From: Bacteroidales bacterium
GTDB taxonomy: Bacteria > Bacteroidota > Bacteroidia > Bacteroidales > Marinilabiliaceae
Assembly (NCBI GenBank): GCA_024401355.1
Contig: JAKSLF010000007.1
Span: 34,858 to 98,857 of the forward strand
DNA length: 64,000 nucleotides
Reading direction: 5' to 3'
This document shows, in pieces, positions 52,542-61,524 of the stretch. The translations under genes were made by a program, and so were the position numbers. The first letter of the stretch is position 1. Each line of letters starts with the position of its first letter. The notes under the pieces were generated by a model, which was given only the letters and a program-made list of their open reading frames with translations, was not told the origin of the DNA and did no database searches.

Positions 52542-53849
52542 ATGATACACAATCCGCAAATTGAGTGCATGAGCCGCGAGGATATGCGCAAACTACAGAG
52601 TGAACGACTCGTCAAGGTCGTTAAGACTTGCTATGAAAAGGTGCCTTTCTACAAGAAGAAGATGGATGAGATGGGCGTTAAGCCCGAGGATATCAAGAGC
52701 ATCGACGATATCAATAAGCTCCCTTTCACAACTAAACACGACCTCCGCGACGAATACCCATTCGGCCTCCAGGCTGTACCAATGAGCGATGTGCGTCGTA
52801 TACATGCTTCTTCCGGTACTACTGGCAAGCCTGTTGTCGACACTTATACCGACAATGATGTGGCTAATTGGGCCGAGGGCGTTGCTCGCGTCATGGCTGT
52901 TGGTGATGTTGGTCCAGGCGATGTTGTTCAGGTGTCATACGGCTACGGCCTCTTCACTGGCGGTCTCGGCGCTCACGATGGTGCAAACGTCCGTGGTGCT
53001 GTCCAGCTGCCTACTTCTGCCGGCAATTCCGAGAAGCAGATCATGCTCATGAAGGATTTCGGCTCTACGGCTCTCTGCTGCACTCCATCATACGCTCTCC
53101 ACCTCGCTGAATGTATCGAGAAGAGCGAGAATGTCAAAATCGAGGACATGAAGCTCCGTGTCGGCTTCTTCGGCGCTGAACCATGGACCGAGGGTATGCG
53201 CAAGGAACTCGAGAGCAAGCTGCATATCAAGGCTATCGATATCTATGGTCTTACCGAGATGAGCGGACCAGGTGTCGGCGGCGAATGCGAATATCAGGAT
53301 GGTACTCACCTCTGGGAGGATATGTTCTTCCCTGAAATCATCAACCCTGACACTCTCGAGCCTGTTGCTCCTGGTGAGTTCGGCGAACTTGTGTTCACGT
53401 CACTCTGCAAGGAGGCTATGCCTATCCTTCGCTACCGTACTCGCGACCTTACTCGCCTTATCTACGAGCCTTGCAAGTGCGGACGTACCGCTGTCCGTAT
53501 GGACCGTATTCTCGGCCGTTCCGACGATATGCTCATCATTCGTGGTGTCAACGTATTCCCTTCACAGATCGAGACTGTTCTCACCGAGTTCCCTTCGTTC
53601 ACTCCTTACTACTTCATCACCGTCGACCGTAAGAACAACGAGGATATGTTCGACCTCGATGTCGAACTGCGCGAGGAGTACTTCAGCGCCAACCCTGAGA
53701 AGCAGATGCCTTTCATCAAGCCTCTCTACGACCGCATCGTGAGCCTCATCGGCATCAAGCCTAACATCCACATCCTCCCTCCGGGCAGCATCGAACGCTC
53801 AATGGGCAAGGCTAAGCATGTCAATGATAAGAGAAATTTCAAAGGATAA
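52542..53849 (+). CDS. paaK: Phenylacetate-CoA ligase family enzyme
   Basis: A 435-residue adenylate-forming enzyme. The start MIHNPQIECMSREDMRKLQS, the loop HASSGTTGKPVVDTYTDNDV, VGFFGAEPWTEGMRKELESK, and the C-terminal RSDDMLIIRGVNVFPSQIET are characteristic of PaaK. Together with IorAB it can run either way: arylacetyl-CoA to arylacetate plus ATP in fermentation, or activation of arylacetates for reductive carboxylation to aromatic amino acids. It is followed by a strong hairpin. Confidence 0.92.
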   Translation: MIHNPQIECMSREDMRKLQSERLVKVVKTCYEKVPFYKKKMDEMGVKPEDIKSIDDINKLPFTTKHDLRDEYPFGLQAVPMSDVRRIHASSGTTGKPVVDTYTDNDVANWAEGVARVMAVGDVGPGDVVQVSYGYGLFTGGLGAHDGANVRGAVQLPTSAGNSEKQIMLMKDFGSTALCCTPSYALHLAECIEKSENVKIEDMKLRVGFFGAEPWTEGMRKELESKLHIKAIDIYGLTEMSGPGVGGECEYQDGTHLWEDMFFPEIINPDTLEPVAPGEFGELVFTSLCKEAMPILRYRTRDLTRLIYEPCKCGRTAVRMDRILGRSDDMLIIRGVNVFPSQIETVLTEFPSFTPYYFITVDRKNNEDMFDLDVELREEYFSANPEKQMPFIKPLYDRIVSLIGIKPNIHILPPGSIERSMGKAKHVNDKRNFKG

Positions 53850-53876
53850 AATATTAATCTGATAATTCTCTGAATG

Positions 53877-53912
53877 ATGACGAGCGACCCTGCTATGGTT
53901 GTCGCTCGTCAT
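53877..53912 (+). terminator. Terminator after the CoA ligase gene
   Basis: ATGACGAGCGAC (53877-53888) pairs perfectly with GTCGCTCGTCAT (53901-53912), followed by TTTGTT. Confidence 0.8.
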
Positions 53913-53934
53913 TTGTTCGGTTTAATTCCTACTC

Positions 53935-55245
53935 ATGAATACTCCATTAGACTTTAATACTGTAACCGCCGCCATCGACTCTATGCACCTTGGCGACTTC
54001 TCTAACGCTACCATACGCGACATTCAGGCTCTCTCGCGTCTCCTCGAGGAGAAGACTGGCCAGAGTGTCATCCACCTCGAAATGGGCGTCCCTGGCCTTA
54101 AGCCTTCCGAGATTGCTCTCAAGGCCGAGCAGGAGGCTCTCGCCAACGGTTGCGCTACTGTTTACCCCCCAAATGGAGGTATACCTCGCATCAAGAATGC
54201 CGCTTCGCAGTTCGTTAAGGCTTTCATAGGCATCGATATCGACCCTCTCTGCTGCATCCCGACTACTGGTAGCATGCAGGGCACGTTCGCTACGTTCACG
54301 GCTATCCGACACGCTTTCGCCGGTACGCCTAAGGATACTGTCCTCTTCATTCAGCCCGGATTCCCTGTGCAGACCACTCAGTGCGATGTCATCGGTCTCA
54401 AGCATGTCGGACTCGATATCCACGACTACCGTGGCGACGCTCTTATCGCTAAGCTCGACGAGATGCTCTCTGCCGGCAATGTCAACAGCATCGTCTATTC
54501 CAACCCTAACAACCCTTCGTGGGTATGCTTCACCGACGACGAACTCAAGGGTATCGCCCAACTTGCCGACAAGCACGATGTCATAATACTCGAAGATCTC
54601 GCCTATTTCGCCATGGATTTCCGACGCGACCTCTCGCATCCTTTCCAGGCACCTTACCAGGCTACGGTGGCTAAGTATACCGACAACTGCGTCCTCTGGG
54701 TCTCTGGCTCTAAGGCGTTCTCCTATGCCGGTCAGCGCATTGGCGTCACCTGCATCAGCAACTCTCTCTACCACCGCGTGTTCGAGCCTCTCGCTAAGAA
54801 TTTCGGTGTCGGCGAATTCGGCAATTTCTTCTGCAACCGACTGATGTACACTCTCTCCAGCGGCACTACTCATAGCGTCCAGCATGCTATGGCTGCCCTC
54901 ATGGAGGCTGCTTGCGAGGGCCGATACAATTTCCTCGACGATGTCAAGGAATATGGCCGACGTGCTAAGTTCATGAAGGACGTGCTCCTCGCCAATGGTT
55001 TCTATCTCGTCTACGACAACGATATGGGTGCTCCACTGGCCGACGGTTTCTACTTCACTGTCCAGTATCCAGGCATGGACGACCTTCAGCTCACACGCGA
55101 ACTGATGTACTATGGCATCGCCGTTTTCCCACTCGACACTATGGGCTCTGAGCAGCAGGGTGTGCGCATCTGCACGTCTTTCTTCCAGAAGGAACAGGAA
55201 CAAATTTTCAAAGATCGTATCGAATCATTCAAAGCTAATCACTAA
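53935..55245 (+). CDS. PLP-dependent aminotransferase, class I/II
   Basis: A 436-residue enzyme. IHLEMGVPGLKPSEIALKAE and TVYPPNGGIPRIKNAASQFV mark the N-terminal part, SIVYSNPNNPSWVCFTDDEL the cofactor Asn region, EDLAYFAMDFRRD the Asp/Tyr, and WVSGSKAFSYAGQRIG the PLP Lys. Its place between the ligase and a thioesterase suggests it interconverts aromatic amino acids and arylpyruvates, feeding IorAB. The exact substrate is inferred from context only. Confidence 0.88.
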   Translation: MNTPLDFNTVTAAIDSMHLGDFSNATIRDIQALSRLLEEKTGQSVIHLEMGVPGLKPSEIALKAEQEALANGCATVYPPNGGIPRIKNAASQFVKAFIGIDIDPLCCIPTTGSMQGTFATFTAIRHAFAGTPKDTVLFIQPGFPVQTTQCDVIGLKHVGLDIHDYRGDALIAKLDEMLSAGNVNSIVYSNPNNPSWVCFTDDELKGIAQLADKHDVIILEDLAYFAMDFRRDLSHPFQAPYQATVAKYTDNCVLWVSGSKAFSYAGQRIGVTCISNSLYHRVFEPLAKNFGVGEFGNFFCNRLMYTLSSGTTHSVQHAMAALMEAACEGRYNFLDDVKEYGRRAKFMKDVLLANGFYLVYDNDMGAPLADGFYFTVQYPGMDDLQLTRELMYYGIAVFPLDTMGSEQQGVRICTSFFQKEQEQIFKDRIESFKANH

Positions 55246-55250
55246 TCGCT

Positions 55251-55664
55251 ATGACTCTGCAGGATTCTCTCAACAAGAACGACCGCTTTGCGGCTAGCAT
55301 CGGAGCCCAGCTGACTGAGGTCCGTGAAGGCTATGCCAAGGCTGAGCTTACTGTCGACGAACGTCATCTCAATGGCGCCGGTGTCTGTCAGGGTGGGGTG
55401 ATGTATACTCTTGCCGACCTCTCTTTCGCCGCTGTGGCCAACTGTCACGGCACACTCACTCTCGGCATATCCAACACCATCACCTTCCTCAAGTCTGCCC
55501 AGATGGGCGACACTCTCATCGCCGAGTGCAACGAGCTCCTCGACCATCACAAGCTGCCTTACTGCGATATCCGTGTGACCAACCAGAATGGCGAACTTCT
55601 CGCTGTGGTCACTGGCCTCGCTTACCGTCTCAAGAAGGATTTCCCCTTCGACGCCCTGATGTAG
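55251..55664 (+). CDS. paaI: PaaI-type hotdog-fold acyl-CoA thioesterase
   Basis: A 137-residue thioesterase. The signature is HLNGAGVCQGGVMYTLADLS, with the catalytic Asp in LADLS, then LGISNTITFLKSAQMGDTL. It follows the aminotransferase by 5 bp. PaaI-like enzymes release CoA from aryl- or hydroxyphenylacetyl-CoA that has become stuck, which fits the preceding IorAB-ligase genes. Confidence 0.9.
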   Translation: MTLQDSLNKNDRFAASIGAQLTEVREGYAKAELTVDERHLNGAGVCQGGVMYTLADLSFAAVANCHGTLTLGISNTITFLKSAQMGDTLIAECNELLDHHKLPYCDIRVTNQNGELLAVVTGLAYRLKKDFPFDALM

Positions 55665-55668
55665 CTTC

Positions 55669-56313
55669 TTACGATGCCATCGTCGTTCGGCAAAATGATT
55701 TCTCGTTGAAACGGAATAAAGCCACTCTCCCTCCTATGGGCCGGGTGGCTTTCTGTTTTCTTGCCGCCCTGGTTGTTCCCATTGACGATGCAAAGTTACG
55801 ACGTGTTGTCAAATCACTTTGTCTTTTCTTGGCTTTTCTTGCCGTTTCTATACTTTTCTTGCCTAAATGTCGTCTACTCTTGCTGAGCCATTCGCCCTTA
55901 TGCATCCCAATCACCTCTAGCTGCACATGAACAGGCAGCGCCTGTTCCCTCCTGTTATCAGATTTTTCATGACTGCCTGCTGCTCTACCTTTTGATTCTG
56001 CTTTAGCAGAAGTTTTAGTATTTATATATTTATCTTTATCTTTATCTTTATTTTGTCGGTGGTTATGTTGCTGATTGTCAGCGGAATCATGTATCGTTGC
56101 TCTTTCACTTTTTTCATCATTTTTGATTGAGATATTATCGTTTTTGGAAATTTTTTCGTCATTTTTTTTGCAAGTTTTCAGCTTATCTATGTTGTCACAG
56201 ATGTCATCGTAGACAAATTGTGCAGCGATAGGAAGAGTGTTTATGCGTTCGCCACAGTACCAATAGTCGACAATGGCAGAAAAAAGCAGTCCTTGAACTC
56301 TTTTCTTGAACAT
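55669..56313 (-). CDS. Doubtful replication-type (DUF6291-like) protein, possibly degenerate
   Basis: An open frame of 214 codons. The first ~48 residues (FKKRVQGLLFSAIVDYWYCG, ERINTLPIAAQFVYDDICDN) resemble the N-terminus of DUF6291-like phage/plasmid replication proteins. The remainder is low-complexity Lys/Asn/Asp and then basic. Just upstream another frame reads MKGLFINEREF and would join smoothly to DRIKMFKKR if one T of a TTTT run (about 56330) were absent, so a frameshift at the start is likely. The 3' end runs through an inverted repeat (AAAGCCAC...GTGGCTTT, ~55719-55753) that looks like the terminator of the convergent thioesterase. Probably a relic of a mobile element. Confidence 0.35.
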   Translation of the reverse strand: MFKKRVQGLLFSAIVDYWYCGERINTLPIAAQFVYDDICDNIDKLKTCKKNDEKISKNDNISIKNDEKSERATIHDSADNQQHNHRQNKDKDKDKYINTKTSAKAESKGRAAGSHEKSDNRREQALPVHVQLEVIGMHKGEWLSKSRRHLGKKSIETARKAKKRQSDLTTRRNFASSMGTTRAARKQKATRPIGGRVALFRFNEKSFCRTTMAS

Positions 56314-56672
56314 TTTTATGCGATCAAAATTCGCGCTCGTTGATGAATAGTCCTTTCATTGTTTTGATTTTTATGGATGTGACGATTTGCAACGAACTGC
56401 AAGTGTTTTACTTTCAGTTCGTCATAATGATAAAACCCCCATTTCAACGGAGGACAAACGGAACATAAACGGACTGCTTATAATCATTCTATATTGATAT
56501 AATGAAATTCATCCTCCGTTTCCAACTTCCAATCTGAAAGCAGAGAATTTGTCCCAATCGGAAGCATTTAACACAAAACTTGGAAGACCAGCTTGAATCT
56601 TAAAGTGGTCAAATTGTTTATAAATGCCAATATTTTTATATCTTTGTTTCCGTTTCATCTTTTTTGTGATTT
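56314..56672. other. Gene-free region upstream of the thioredoxin-sigma pair
   Basis: It contains the possible truncated leader MKGLFINEREF on the minus strand, an imperfect inverted pair CGGAGGACAAACGGAA / TCCTCCGTTTCC, and a -7 box TATCTTTG (56639-56646) 26 bp before the thioredoxin start. No other gene is visible. Confidence 0.5.
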
Positions 56673-57224
56673 ATGAAGTCTATTTATAAATGGATAATTG
56701 GCATTGTTGTCGTTGTTGTACTGGCACTGAAGGCTAATGATATGGTAATCGCTGTCTCTGCTCTCTATTTCAGTGTGAACAGATACATAGAGAGTTATGC
56801 GACTAAAAAGGCTACGGCTGAAGGCAAGATGTTTGTCGATTTTGAGGCCGAGTATGACGGCAAGTCACAAAAGCTGTCCGACTATGTAGGCAATGGAAAA
56901 TATGTTCTAGTCGATTTCTGGGCTAGCTGGTGCGGACCGTGCCGTGCTGAAATTCCTAATCTTATCAGACTCTATGACAAGTATAAGGGCGATAATTTCG
57001 AGATTGTTGGCGTCGCTTCATGGGATAAGCCCGAAGACACTCTGAGGGCCATTGAAAAGGAGGGCATGCCATATCCACAGATTATAAATGCAAAGTTTGT
57101 TGGTACAGATGCTTATGGCGTAATGGGCATACCTCAGATCATTCTCTTCGCTCCCGATGGGACAATCCTGCGCCGCGACCTGCGTGGCAACGCTATCGAG
57201 GACGTGTTGAAGGAGTATCTTTGA
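56673..57224 (+). CDS. Membrane-anchored TlpA/ResA-like thioredoxin
   Basis: A 183-residue protein. Residues 6-20 form a membrane anchor (WIIGIVVVVVLALKA); from ~50 on a TlpA-like redoxin follows with FWASWCGPCRAEIPN (CGPC site), VGVASWDKPEDTLRAIEKEG and the cis-Pro region YGVMGIPQIILFAPDG. It is very similar to the C-terminal domain of the BlaR1-like fusion at 4173-6893 (shared QKLSDYVG.GKYVLVDFWAS). It probably works in thiol reduction on the outer side of the membrane. The sigma-like gene follows after 7 bp. Confidence 0.9.
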   Translation: MKSIYKWIIGIVVVVVLALKANDMVIAVSALYFSVNRYIESYATKKATAEGKMFVDFEAEYDGKSQKLSDYVGNGKYVLVDFWASWCGPCRAEIPNLIRLYDKYKGDNFEIVGVASWDKPEDTLRAIEKEGMPYPQIINAKFVGTDAYGVMGIPQIILFAPDGTILRRDLRGNAIEDVLKEYL

Positions 57225-57231
57225 TTTCCTC

Positions 57232-57855
57232 ATGACCGACCAGGAATACATACAGGCTATCAGGGTTAATGACCAAAAGATAATTGGTCAGATATATTCC
57301 CGTTTCCGTTCGTCTACTCTGGGCTATCTGAGAAAGCACACTACACTTGACGAGGGTGACATTTGTGACGTCTACCAGGAGGCTTTGATTGTTGTTGTCA
57401 ATAAGGTCTTTCAGGACGGCTTCGAGCTTTCCAGCTCTCTGTCAACTTTCATTGTCTCTATCGCCAGAAATATTGCTATGAATCGTCTGAGAAAGAACAA
57501 TCATACGGTTTCTCTCGATGCTGATCTGGACCCGGTTCTCTGTAAGGCTGCCAATACCAGGGCTCACGAAATAGGAGAATATTTCTCCGACAACCGTCCA
57601 CCAAAGTCAAATGGCAAAAGGAGATATGTATACCGCAATTTCGATACTGCTGTCAAGAAGAAGTACCGCTTTTCGCTGATTGCCGAAAACATAGGTTTAA
57701 ATAGATATAATGCGTATGATGCAATGCACGACCTGGTGGTCAGTTCGCGTCTTGTCACATCCGATGCTTTGGGTAAGATTGGTATCGGCTACGATCGTCA
57801 CACTGGCGCTTGGGTCGAGATGTATGTCGATGCCGATGCCGGGATGAAGGATTAG
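57232..57855 (+). CDS. Sigma-70 region 2 (ECF-like) protein with atypical C-terminus
   Basis: A 207-residue protein. Residues ~5-95 match sigma-70 region 2: YIQAIRVNDQKIIGQIYSRF, DICDVYQEALIVVVNKVFQD and STFIVSIARNIAMNRLRKNN. The remaining ~110 residues do not show the usual region 4 helix-turn-helix. They contain FDTAVKKKYRFSLIAENIGL, NRYNAYDAMHDLVVSSRLVT and an unusual end GYDRHTGAWVEMYVDADAG. No frameshift is evident. It is co-transcribed with the thioredoxin, so it may respond to redox state. It could be a variant ECF factor or a regulator that only binds RNA polymerase. Confidence 0.75.
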   Translation: MTDQEYIQAIRVNDQKIIGQIYSRFRSSTLGYLRKHTTLDEGDICDVYQEALIVVVNKVFQDGFELSSSLSTFIVSIARNIAMNRLRKNNHTVSLDADLDPVLCKAANTRAHEIGEYFSDNRPPKSNGKRRYVYRNFDTAVKKKYRFSLIAENIGLNRYNAYDAMHDLVVSSRLVTSDALGKIGIGYDRHTGAWVEMYVDADAGMKD

Positions 57856-57877
57856 TCAGTTCACTCTTGGAAAAGAA

Positions 57878-57908
57878 AAGAGGTTGCAAATTATTCTTGC
57901 AACCTCTT
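57878..57908. terminator. Bidirectional terminator
   Basis: AAGAGGTTGCAA (57878-57889) pairs with TTGCAACCTCTT (57897-57908), with T or A runs on both sides, between convergent genes. Confidence 0.85.
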
Positions 57909-57920
57909 CTTTTTATCTTA

Positions 57921-58841
57921 TTAAAACAGTTTGTTAGGATATGTTCCGTCGTCAACAAGACTCTTGATTCTTGCTACGGTGTCCGGACGGTCCTCTGAGT
58001 ATGTCACGCCAAACCATTTCGATGTGGTGTCAAGCACTTCAACTGTGGCTGTTCCGTCGTTTATCAGTTTGTTCACCATCAGTGGTATGAAGAATTCCGA
58101 TTTCAAGTTTGTCATGTTCGCTTTGTCTGAAAGGAATTCCTTGAAATACTCTTCCGAATACTCAAAGTAGTCTGGGGTGAATCCCCACATGTTCATCGAT
58201 ACAGGTGTGTTCTCGTCAACGTTGATCCACTCGCCGTCTTCCTTGTTGTCGGCTCTGTAGGCTACCTTGCCGTCGACGCGTGCTATCTTTGTTCTCTCGA
58301 CGCATGTTGTCAAGTAGTTGTTGCTGTCCTTCGAGCAGATGCCTCGCGATACTGTACCGTTCTCTGACAATGTATTTGCCACGCGGAAACCTACCATGGC
58401 ATATTTGCCCTTCGATCCTTCAGGAAGGCTTGAAAGGTATTTGCCCATCACCATATATGCGTCTCTGTTGTAGAAGTCGTCGCAGTTGATTACGCAGAAT
58501 GGCTCCTTTATCACATCCTTGCCCATCAATATGGCATGGTTTGTTCCCCATGGCTTCTGACGGCCTTCTGGGCACTTGAATCCCTCTGGAAGTGCGTCGA
58601 TCGACTGGAAGCAGAGCTCGCACTTCACTTTGCCCTCATATTTCGACAATATCTGTGTTCTGAACTGCTCCTCAAAGTCCTTGCGGATTACCCATACTAT
58701 CTTTCCAAATCCGGCTGCTATCGCATCATAGATGCTGTAGTCCATTATTGTCTCGCCATTTGGTCCAAGACCGTCAAGCTGCTTGAGTCCGCCATAGCGG
58801 CTTCCCATACCTGCAGCAAGTAAAAAAAGTGTCGGTTTCAT
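57921..58841 (-). CDS. NDP-sugar nucleotidyltransferase family protein
   Basis: A 306-residue cytosolic protein. The nucleotide-binding start is TLFLLAAGMGSRYGGLKQLD with the GxGxR-like signature, followed by LGPNGETIMDYSIYDAI, WGTNHAILMGKDVIKEPFCV and INCDDFYNRDA (metal Asp). It belongs to the sugar-1-phosphate nucleotidyltransferase superfamily; the substrate is not clear from sequence. In Bacteroidales a similar gene lies near putative sugar kinases, as here (divergent BadF-type kinase). Confidence 0.85.
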   Translation of the reverse strand: MKPTLFLLAAGMGSRYGGLKQLDGLGPNGETIMDYSIYDAIAAGFGKIVWVIRKDFEEQFRTQILSKYEGKVKCELCFQSIDALPEGFKCPEGRQKPWGTNHAILMGKDVIKEPFCVINCDDFYNRDAYMVMGKYLSSLPEGSKGKYAMVGFRVANTLSENGTVSRGICSKDSNNYLTTCVERTKIARVDGKVAYRADNKEDGEWINVDENTPVSMNMWGFTPDYFEYSEEYFKEFLSDKANMTNLKSEFFIPLMVNKLINDGTATVEVLDTTSKWFGVTYSEDRPDTVARIKSLVDDGTYPNKLF

Positions 58842-59002
58842 ATTTTGTGATCTTTTATCTGTGTTTTAATCTCCATTTTTTACCACCATTGCAAAAGTAA
58901 TACTATTTTTGCATAGTTATTGCTTCTTGGCATTTTTTACTGCCAAAATTACATAACAATCTGCAATATTTATCGTAAGATATAAACAAAAATGTATCTA
59001 TT

Positions 59003-59866
59003 ATGACTATCGTATCTCCTCTGATTATCGCCGACAGCGGTTCTACCAAGACCGATTGGGCCGTCATCTCTGGTGATGGTGATACTTTCTTCTTCCAGAC
59101 TCCGGGCATCAATCCGTCGCTGATGGATTCCTACGATATTGTCTCTATGCTGCGAGATGCCTATTCTGCCTGGGACGACTTCCTTGATGCCGATGTTCAT
59201 TTCTTCGGTGCCGGATGCATCGGTGGCGACGCTAATGCACGTGTGTCGAAGGCTGTCAATACCGTCCTCTCTGCCAAGTCTGTCACTGTCCGTAGCGACC
59301 TCGATGCCGCTTGCATCGCCCTCTACGGCAATAAGCCTGGCATCGCCTGCATTCTCGGTACTGGAGCCAATTCGTGCCACTATGACGGATGCAATATTGT
59401 GGCTAACACTCATCCTCTTGGCTTCATTCTTGGCGACGAGGGTAGTGGCGCCTATATCGGCAAGCGTCTTCTGGCCGATGCTCTCAAGGGCATCCTCCCT
59501 TCCGATCTGTCATCGCGGCTGCTGCAGTTCACCGGTCTCACCTATCAGCAGATTATTTCGCGTGTCTACCGCGAGCCGTTCCCTAACAGGTTCCTCGCCA
59601 GTCTGACACGTTTTGCTGCCGAGAATATCGACCGTGAGGAGATTCACAATATCATTCTCGAGGCGTTTGTCTCTTTCATCGACCGTAATATCATGCAGTA
59701 TGGCGCGGCGGTCAATTCGTGCACCATCAGCGCTGTCGGCAGTGTCGCTTTCCATTTCGAGTTCATCTTCGCCGAGGCTGTCGAGGTGTGTGGACTCCGT
59801 TTCGGACATGTGCTGCAGTCGCCTATGGACGGACTAGTCGACTTCTTCTCCAAAACGAATAACTAG
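59003..59866 (+). CDS. BadF/BadG/BcrA-family ATPase, GlcNAc kinase-like
   Basis: A 287-residue ASKHA-fold kinase. LIIADSGSTKTDWAVISGDG is the phosphate-1 motif, HFFGAGCIGGDANARVSKAV the connect region, and CILGTGANSCHYDGCNIV with LGFILGDEGSGAYIGKRLLA the phosphate-2 and substrate part. The DEGSG motif is typical of N-acetylglucosamine kinases of this family, involved in amino-sugar or cell-wall recycling. It precedes the HerA-like gene by 49 bp of AT-rich repeats (TTCTTAATTC). Confidence 0.87.
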   Translation: MTIVSPLIIADSGSTKTDWAVISGDGDTFFFQTPGINPSLMDSYDIVSMLRDAYSAWDDFLDADVHFFGAGCIGGDANARVSKAVNTVLSAKSVTVRSDLDAACIALYGNKPGIACILGTGANSCHYDGCNIVANTHPLGFILGDEGSGAYIGKRLLADALKGILPSDLSSRLLQFTGLTYQQIISRVYREPFPNRFLASLTRFAAENIDREEIHNIILEAFVSFIDRNIMQYGAAVNSCTISAVGSVAFHFEFIFAEAVEVCGLRFGHVLQSPMDGLVDFFSKTNN

Positions 59867-59915
59867 AACTCTTAATTCTTAATTCTTAATTCGTAACTCG
59901 TAATTTTAATATATC

Positions 59916-61469
59916 ATGTACACTCAAGACAAGGGCTTATATGTAGCATGCTCTGACAACGGACCAGTCAGCATTATTGGCAAGATGGCCAACCGACATG
60001 GTCTTATCGCTGGTGCTACCGGTACCGGTAAAACAGTAACTCTGCAAGTGCTTGCCGAAACTTTCTCACAGGCTGGCGTTCCTTGCTTCATGGCCGACAT
60101 GAAGGGCGACCTCTCCGGCATCAGCCAGGTTGGCACCATGTCTGGCTTCATCGAGAAGCGCAAGGATAAGTTTGGCGTACCAGAGCCTCAGTTCCAGAGC
60201 TGCCCTGTCACTTTCTATGATGTTTTTGGCGAGCAGGGACATCCTATGCGTTGCACTATCAGCGATATGGGACCGGATATGCTGGCACGTCTCCTTGAAC
60301 TCAATGAGACACAGACTGGCGTCCTCAATATTGTGTTCCGCATCGCTGACGACCGTGGCCTGCTTCTTCTCGACATGAAGGACCTCCGCTCGATGCTCAA
60401 CTATGTCAGCAAGAACGCTTCTGATTTTACTGCCAAGTATGGCAATATTTCTGCCGCTAGTGTCGGCGCTATTCAGCGTTCACTTCTCGCTTTCGAGAAT
60501 CAGGGCGCTGACATGTTCTTCGGCGAACCGGCATTTGACATCAACGACCTTATGGCAGTACGCGACGGCAAGGGCATGATGAGCGTCCTCGCTGCCGATA
60601 AGCTTATGCTCCAGCCTAAGCTCTATTCTACGTTCCTCCTCTGGCTCATGAGCGAACTCTATGTTACTCTCCCTGAGGTGGGTGACCTCGACCTGCCTAA
60701 GCTGGTCTTCTTCTTCGACGAGGCTCACATGCTTTTCGAAGATACCTCAAAGGCTATGGTAGGCAAGATCGAGCAGGTAGTCCGTCTCATCCGAAGCAAG
60801 GGTGTTGGCATCTACTTCATCTCGCAGAATCCTAGCGACATTCCTGATTCTATCCTCGGACAGCTCGGCAACCGTGTTCAGCATGCTCTCCGTGCCTATA
60901 CTCCAAAGGATAAGAAGTCTCTCAAGGCTGCAGCCGACAGTTTCCGTGCTAATCCTGAGTTCGACACTCAGGAGGCTATTCAGGCTCTTGAGACTGGCGA
61001 GGCTCTTGTCTCTTTCCTCGACGAGAAGGGTGCTCCTCGTGTAGTTGAGCGCTGCAAGATTCTCTTCCCACTGAGCCAGATTGGTGCCGTGACAGACGAG
61101 CAGCGTCGTGATATCATCAAGACGTCACGCATCAACGGCAAGTATGACACTCCTATCGACCGTGAGAGCGCATTCGAGGTTCTCCTCGCCGATGCTGAAA
61201 AGGCTCAGGCTGAAGCTGAAAAGGCTGCTGCAGAGAAAGAAAAGGCAAAGGAGTCAAAGACAAGCAAGTCGTCAAAGAAGGACAGCAACGACATAGCTTC
61301 CAAGGTAGGCAAGTCTGTCAAGACATCAATAATATCGTCCGTAGCAGGATTCGTGGCTTCGTTTGTCGCAGGTCTCTTCACAAGCAAGAAGAGTTCTGCC
61401 GCATCAAAGGCTACCCAGAGTGCAGTACGCACTCTGACACGCAGCGTCCTCGGCAATTTGCTAAAGTAG
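59916..61469 (+). CDS. HerA-like (DUF853) ATPase
   Basis: A 517-residue cytosolic AAA-type ATPase. Walker A is [20 protein letters not shown], Walker B is [20 protein letters not shown], and the arginine-finger/sensor region includes [21 protein letters not shown]-terminal of ~410 there is a long Ala/Glu/Lys coiled coil ([20 protein letters not shown]) followed by a hydrophobic stretch ([15 protein letters not shown]). Members of DUF853 are related to the bipolar helicase HerA; the cellular task is not well known. No NurA or defence genes are adjacent, so a defence role is not supported here. Confidence 0.9.
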   Translation: MYTQDKGLYVACSDNGPVSIIGKMANRHGLIAGATGTGKTVTLQVLAETFSQAGVPCFMADMKGDLSGISQVGTMSGFIEKRKDKFGVPEPQFQSCPVTFYDVFGEQGHPMRCTISDMGPDMLARLLELNETQTGVLNIVFRIADDRGLLLLDMKDLRSMLNYVSKNASDFTAKYGNISAASVGAIQRSLLAFENQGADMFFGEPAFDINDLMAVRDGKGMMSVLAADKLMLQPKLYSTFLLWLMSELYVTLPEVGDLDLPKLVFFFDEAHMLFEDTSKAMVGKIEQVVRLIRSKGVGIYFISQNPSDIPDSILGQLGNRVQHALRAYTPKDKKSLKAAADSFRANPEFDTQEAIQALETGEALVSFLDEKGAPRVVERCKILFPLSQIGAVTDEQRRDIIKTSRINGKYDTPIDRESAFEVLLADAEKAQAEAEKAAAEKEKAKESKTSKSSKKDSNDIASKVGKSVKTSIISSVAGFVASFVAGLFTSKKSSAASKATQSAVRTLTRSVLGNLLK

Positions 61470-61495
61470 AGTAGTGTTATATATGAAATAATTTA

Positions 61496-61520
61496 GGGCG
61501 TCCTTTCGGTCGCCCTTTTT
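61496..61520 (+). terminator. Terminator after the HerA-like gene
   Basis: AGGGCG (61496-61501) pairs with CGCCCT (61512-61517) over a TCCTTTCGGT loop, then TTTTT. Confidence 0.75.
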
Positions 61521-61524
61521 CGTT

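Noticed and set aside
53947-55203. Minus-strand frame of 418 codons opposite the aminotransferase
   Set aside because: Same cause: it mirrors a PLP enzyme with clear motifs and has a Glu/Val/Leu-rich composition typical of antisense frames.
59867-59915. Repeated TTCTTAATTC units before the HerA-like gene
   Set aside because: Short AT-rich iteration of the sort common between genes in this group; no further structure or partner copy in the window.
59916-61469. HerA-like ATPase as part of an anti-phage system
   Set aside because: No NurA, SIR2 or other defence partner is adjacent; neighbours are a sugar kinase and an acetyltransferase.
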